This document shows positions 60,735-64,000 of a stretch of DNA of 64,000 nucleotides, in pieces. Source of the stretch: Phytohabitans sp052068095 (lineage in GTDB: Bacteria; Actinomycetota; Actinomycetes; Mycobacteriales; Micromonosporaceae); the NCBI RefSeq assembly GCF_052068095.1, contig NZ_JBQHDG010000007.1:124001-188000 (forward strand), written 5' to 3'. The position numbers were made by a program, and so were the translations under genes. Positions within the stretch are counted from its first letter, which is position 1; every line of letters starts with the position of its first letter. The notes below the pieces were generated by a model. It searched no databases. It was not told the DNA's origin and saw only the letters and a list, made by a program, of their open reading frames with translations.

Positions 60735-60778
60735 GGGTCGTGGTGCAGAATCGCCGAACCGAAAGCCATGGGGGTTTC

Positions 60779-62206
60779 ATGATTGACGTGATCATCGCCG
60801 GCGGCGGACCGACCGGCGTGATGCTCGCCGCCGAGCTGCGACTGCACGGCCTGCACGTGCTCGTGCTGGAGAAGGACACCGAGCCGACCAAGATCGGACG
60901 CTCGCTCGGCCTGCACGCGCGCAGCATCGAGGTGCTCGACCAGCGGGGCCTGCTGGAGCGCTTCCTGGCACTCGCCCAGCGGTATCCGATCCACGCGGCC
61001 TTCGCCGGCATCGTCAAGCCGCCGCCGGACGGGCTGGACACCGCGCACCCGTACCTGCTCGGCATCCCGCAGCCCGTCACCGACCGCCTGCTGACCGAGC
61101 ACGCCATCGAGGTCGGCACGGAGATCCGGCGCGGTCACGAGCTCGTCGGGCTGAGCCAGGACGGCGACGGCGTGACCGTGGAGCTCGCCGACGGCACGCG
61201 GCTGCGCTCGCGCTACCTGGTCGGCTGCGACGGCGGTCGCAGCACCGTCCGCAAGCGGCTCGGCGTCGACTTCCCCGGCGAGCCCGCCAGGATCGAGTGG
61301 CTGCTGGGCGAGGTGGAGGTGACCACGCCGCTGGAGGAGCTGACGGCGGTGGTGGCCAAGGTCCGCGAGACAGATCTGGGGTTCGGCGTCGGGCCGGCCG
61401 GTAACGGGCTGTTCCGCGCCGTCGTCCGCGCCGAACGGGTGGCCGAGGACGGCGCCGCCCCGCCCACCCTCGATGAGCTGAGGCAGCGGATGCGAGCGGT
61501 CGCCGGCACCGACTTCGGCGTGCACTCGCCACGCTGGCTGTCCCGCTTCGGCGACGCCACCCGGCTGGCCGAGCGCTACCGCGTCGACCGGGTGCTGCTG
61601 GCCGGCGACGCGGCGCACATCCACCCGCCGCTCGGCGGGCAGGGCCTCAACCTCGGCATCCAGGACGCGTTCAACCTAGGCTGGAAACTGGCCGCCGCGG
61701 TCCGCGGCTGGGCGCCGGACGGGCTGCTGGACACCTACCAGGCAGAGCGGCACCCGGTGGCCGCCGACGTGCTCGACAACACCCGCGCGCAGGCCGAGCT
61801 GATGTCCCTGGAGCCGGGCCCCCAGGCCGCGCGCCGGCTTGTGTCGCAGCTGATGGACTTCCAGGACGTGACCCGCTACCTGGTCGAGAAGGTCTCCGCG
61901 ATCGGCATCCGCTACGACTTCGGCGAGGGCCACGAGCTGCTCGGCCGCCGGCTGCGCGACGTGCGGTTGACGCGCGGCCGCCTCTACGAGCTGACCCGCG
62001 GCGGCCGCGGCCTGCTGCTGGACCAGACCGGCCGCCTGTCCATGGCGGGCTGGGCCGACCGGGTCGACCACGTGGTCGACACCAGCGAAGAGCTGGACGT
62101 GCCCGCGGTGCTGCTGCGCCCCGACGGTCACGTCGCCTGGGCCGGCGACGACCAGCGGGACCTGCTCACCCACCTACCCACCTGGTTCGGCAGCCCGGCC
62201 GGCTGA
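60779..62206 (+). CDS. rox: Rifampicin monooxygenase (Rox-like FAD enzyme)
   Basis: The 475-aa flavoprotein closely follows Rox/RIFMO: IDVIIAGGGPTGVMLAAELR (FAD loop), LEKDTEPTKIGRSLGLHARS, YLVGCDGGRSTVRKRLGVDF, and GDAAHIHPPLGGQGLNLGIQ. Rox hydroxylates the naphthoquinol of rifamycins and opens or inactivates the drug; length and motifs fit. ATG 60779 has GGGGG four bases upstream; an ATG at 60740 would add 13 residues. An RAE upstream supports the substrate assignment. Confidence 0.87.
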   Translation: MIDVIIAGGGPTGVMLAAELRLHGLHVLVLEKDTEPTKIGRSLGLHARSIEVLDQRGLLERFLALAQRYPIHAAFAGIVKPPPDGLDTAHPYLLGIPQPVTDRLLTEHAIEVGTEIRRGHELVGLSQDGDGVTVELADGTRLRSRYLVGCDGGRSTVRKRLGVDFPGEPARIEWLLGEVEVTTPLEELTAVVAKVRETDLGFGVGPAGNGLFRAVVRAERVAEDGAAPPTLDELRQRMRAVAGTDFGVHSPRWLSRFGDATRLAERYRVDRVLLAGDAAHIHPPLGGQGLNLGIQDAFNLGWKLAAAVRGWAPDGLLDTYQAERHPVAADVLDNTRAQAELMSLEPGPQAARRLVSQLMDFQDVTRYLVEKVSAIGIRYDFGEGHELLGRRLRDVRLTRGRLYELTRGGRGLLLDQTGRLSMAGWADRVDHVVDTSEELDVPAVLLRPDGHVAWAGDDQRDLLTHLPTWFGSPAG

Positions 62207-62215
62207 GCCGACGCT

Positions 62216-63217
62216 TCAGAGGCCCATGTCCTGGCGGAGGGCGGCGACCATCTTGACGTTACGGACGTACTCGTCGGCGGACGTGGCCTCGCTGGCCTGG
62301 TTGAGCCCGTGTGGCCAGAAGTGGGCGCCGTCCGCGTAGAGCACCGCCGAGGAGTTGCCGTCGAGCGTACGCAGCTGGTTGATCGCGTTGGTGCCGGTCC
62401 ACCGTCCACCGGAGACGCGGGAGGCCCAGCCGCCGTAGGTGCCGACGCCGAGGGTGTGCGCGATCTCGTGCATGGCGGTGGCTTGCACCATTGTGGACTT
62501 CGCCCCGAAGCGGATGGTGCCGTTGTAGTTGCCGTCGGCCGTCGGCACGCTCGGCTCGTAGTAGATGGACAGCGACTTGCGGACGCTGAGGTAGCAGTTG
62601 TAGACCGTCAGGGCCAGGTTCATGGCCTCGGTGATCCGGTTGTACGAGTCGGTCTGGTCGGCGGTCGGCGACGAAGCCCGGTGGAGCGTGTAGGTGATGC
62701 CGCCGGAGCCGGGGCAGCCGGCGCCGCCGGCCGTGCTGTTCCACCGCTGGTTGGCACCGCCGTTGCAGGTCCACAGGATGATCGCCGTGCCGTTGCCGGT
62801 GCCGCCGCCGTTGGCGTCGAGGCAGAGCCCGGACAGGGCGCTGGTGATGGTGCCGTTGCTGTTGACGCTCCACTGCTGGTTGGTGCCGCCGGTGCAGTCC
62901 CAGATGACCACCTGGGTGCCGGCCGTGGTGCCGTTGTTGTACGCGTCGAGGCACTTGGTGCCCGCGTACGCGGCCAGCTGCCGGCCGGAGTTGTAGTTCC
63001 ACTGCTGGTTGCTTCCGCCGTTGCAGTCGTAGAGCTTCACCTGCGTGCCGTTCGTCTTGCTCGCGCTGGGCACGTCGACACAGCGGCCGGACGGGACGCC
63101 GCGGACCGCGCCGACGGCCGCCGAGGCCGGGTCGGCGACGGCGACCGCGAGCAGGAAGCCGGCGAGCGCGGTGGCGGCCGCGGTGACCACGGCGACGGCA
63201 GGGCGGAGGTTTGGCAT
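62216..63217 (-). CDS. Secreted ricin-type lectin fused to a HExxH metallopeptidase domain
   Basis: The 333-aa protein: signal peptide (VTAAATALAGFLLAVAVADP), ricin B/CBM13 beta-trefoil with three QxW repeats (SNQQWNYNSG, TNQQWSVNSN, ANQRWNSTAG; about 35-165), then a catalytic domain with MHEIAHTLGVGTYGGWASR. HExxHTxG is metzincin-like, but no clear third His or Asp follows at the usual distance. The lectin would hold a protease on galactose- or xylose-containing polymers. The ATG 63217 follows GAGGAG. It converges closely with rox. Confidence 0.78.
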   Translation of the reverse strand: MPNLRPAVAVVTAAATALAGFLLAVAVADPASAAVGAVRGVPSGRCVDVPSASKTNGTQVKLYDCNGGSNQQWNYNSGRQLAAYAGTKCLDAYNNGTTAGTQVVIWDCTGGTNQQWSVNSNGTITSALSGLCLDANGGGTGNGTAIILWTCNGGANQRWNSTAGGAGCPGSGGITYTLHRASSPTADQTDSYNRITEAMNLALTVYNCYLSVRKSLSIYYEPSVPTADGNYNGTIRFGAKSTMVQATAMHEIAHTLGVGTYGGWASRVSGGRWTGTNAINQLRTLDGNSSAVLYADGAHFWPHGLNQASEATSADEYVRNVKMVAALRQDMGL

Positions 63218-63233
63218 CCGTTGCTCCTCAGGG

Positions 63234-63270
63234 AGGTTAGCGTGAACCTACCCATCCATACATTTGGATG
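63234..63270 (-). promoter_or_regulatory. Inverted repeats upstream of the lectin-peptidase gene
   Basis: Two dyads lie in the short gap before the gene: AGGTT-N6-AACCT (63234-63249) and CATCCA-TACATT-TGGATG (63253-63270). They are placed where a promoter is expected, so they may be operators. Confidence 0.35.
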
Positions 63271-63291
63271 CAAGGGTCGCTGAGGCGCGGG

Positions 63292-63975
63292 TCAGTACGT
63301 GGCCCGGCCGCCGCTGATGTCGTACACGGCGCCGGTGGAGAAGCTGACCCGGTCCGAGGCGAGCCAGGCGATGAGCTCGGCGACCTCCTCGGGCCGGCCG
63401 AGCCGCTTCATCGGGATGAGGCCGGTGATGTGCGCCAGTGCGTCGGGCGCGGTGGCGGCGTTCATCGGCGTCTCGATCACCGCGGGCGCGATGGCGTTGG
63501 CGAGCACGCCACTGGTGGCGAGCTCCTTGCCCAGCGACTTGGTCAGGGCGATGACGGCGGCCTTGGACGCCGAGTAGGGCGACATGTTGGGGTTGCCGTC
63601 CTTGCCGGCCATGCTGGCGATGTTGACGACGCGGCCCCAGCCGCGCTCCCGCATGCCGGGCACGAACGCCTGGCAGGTGTTGAACGTTCCACGGACGTTG
63701 ACCGCGAACGTCCGCTCCCAGCCGTCCAGCGGTATCTCCCACAGCGGCGCGTTCGGCCCGACGATGCCGGCGGAGTTGACGAGGATGTCGACCGGCCCGA
63801 CCCGATCGGCGGCCGCGCGGACGGCATCGGCGTCGGTGACGTCGACCCGCAGGTCGGCTCCCTCGGCGATGTCGAGCGTGCGGACCGTGACGCCGTCCTG
63901 CGCCAGGCGGGCGGCGGCCGCCGCACCCAGACCGCTCATGCCACCGGTCACCACGGCGGTACGGGAAGCGCTCAT
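63292..63975 (-). CDS. Short-chain dehydrogenase/reductase (FabG-like)
   Basis: The 227-aa protein is a classical SDR: cofactor loop VVTGGMSGLGAAAAARLA (TGxxxGxG), NSAG at the end of strand 4, catalytic Ser in NIASMAG and YSASK (Tyr-x-x-x-Lys), and PAVIETPMN. Asp after the second strand (TLDIAEG) points to NAD(H). Substrate unknown. ATG 63975 has AAAGAGG upstream. The region up to the window end holds only this leader. Confidence 0.88.
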   Translation of the reverse strand: MSASRTAVVTGGMSGLGAAAAARLAQDGVTVRTLDIAEGADLRVDVTDADAVRAAADRVGPVDILVNSAGIVGPNAPLWEIPLDGWERTFAVNVRGTFNTCQAFVPGMRERGWGRVVNIASMAGKDGNPNMSPYSASKAAVIALTKSLGKELATSGVLANAIAPAVIETPMNAATAPDALAHITGLIPMKRLGRPEEVAELIAWLASDRVSFSTGAVYDISGGRATY

Positions 63976-64000
63976 CGGGGCCTCTTTCCAAATACCGGAA

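Overview
The window is very GC-rich with strongly GC-biased third codon positions. It carries many secreted plant-polysaccharide enzymes (CBM2, CBM35, ricin-type lectin modules), sugar ABC transporters without their own ATPase, LacI repressors, leaderless genes and a rifamycin monooxygenase. This fits a soil or plant-associated filamentous actinomycete, plausibly of the Micromonosporaceae. That family guess is from gene content only. No rRNA, tRNA, CRISPR array, transposase or replication origin was recognised.

Layout. 1-2.5 kb: the 3' part of an adenylation-carrier-acyltransferase 3 fusion and a sigma factor gene broken by a deletion. 2.5-3.8 kb: a LarA-type nickel enzyme homologue. 3.8-7.6 kb: an arsenic locus of two facing units (arsR-arsC fusion and arsC; flavoprotein, arsN1-type acetyltransferase and arsR), each with its own palindromic operator, plus an ArsR remnant and one copy of a dispersed repeat. 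7.9-10.4 kb: a DUF6910-like protein, a methyltransferase and an alpha/beta hydrolase. 10.5-16.9 kb: urtABCDE (urea/amide uptake) with a promoter followed at once by a terminator hairpin, a cytosolic AmiC-like sensor and a MarR regulator.

17.1-22.3 kb: a DUF2330 protein and a decayed stretch (TPR tail, LacI/mannanase chimera, GH42 tail) around one intact GH36 alpha-galactosidase. 22.3-23.7 kb: HTH regulator with tandem AHSA1 protein. 23.8-31.3 kb: a GH5 endoglucanase and a PQQ sugar dehydrogenase sharing a nearly identical CBM35, divergent from a sugar ABC transporter. 31.5-34.3 kb: MFS transporter, the second repeat copy, an orphan amino-acid-binding lipoprotein and a small membrane protein. 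34.5-42.2 kb: a CBM2 protein with duplicated chagasin-like domains, a 1375-residue multidomain protein ending in a GspG-like pseudopilin fold, its glycosidase-like/beta-propeller partner, and a VOC protein. This is the least explained locus.

42.2-53.6 kb: a six-gene rhamnoside operon (two permeases, cytosolic GH78, binding protein, secreted GH78, GH1) divergent from its LacI repressor, with palindromes at the transcription starts; it probably takes up and splits plant rhamnosides such as flavonoid diglycosides. 53.7-64 kb: a serine hydrolase, a GH59 gene interrupted by one nonsense codon, ridA/CGNR regulator pair with twin operators, a small secreted protein, a methyltransferase and a Rox-type rifampicin monooxygenase that share a rifamycin-associated element (RAE), a lectin-metallopeptidase and an SDR dehydrogenase.

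Common themes are tight translational coupling (ATGA, GTGA and TGATG overlaps), regulators sitting on their own start sites, and several genes cut by precise deletions or point changes.
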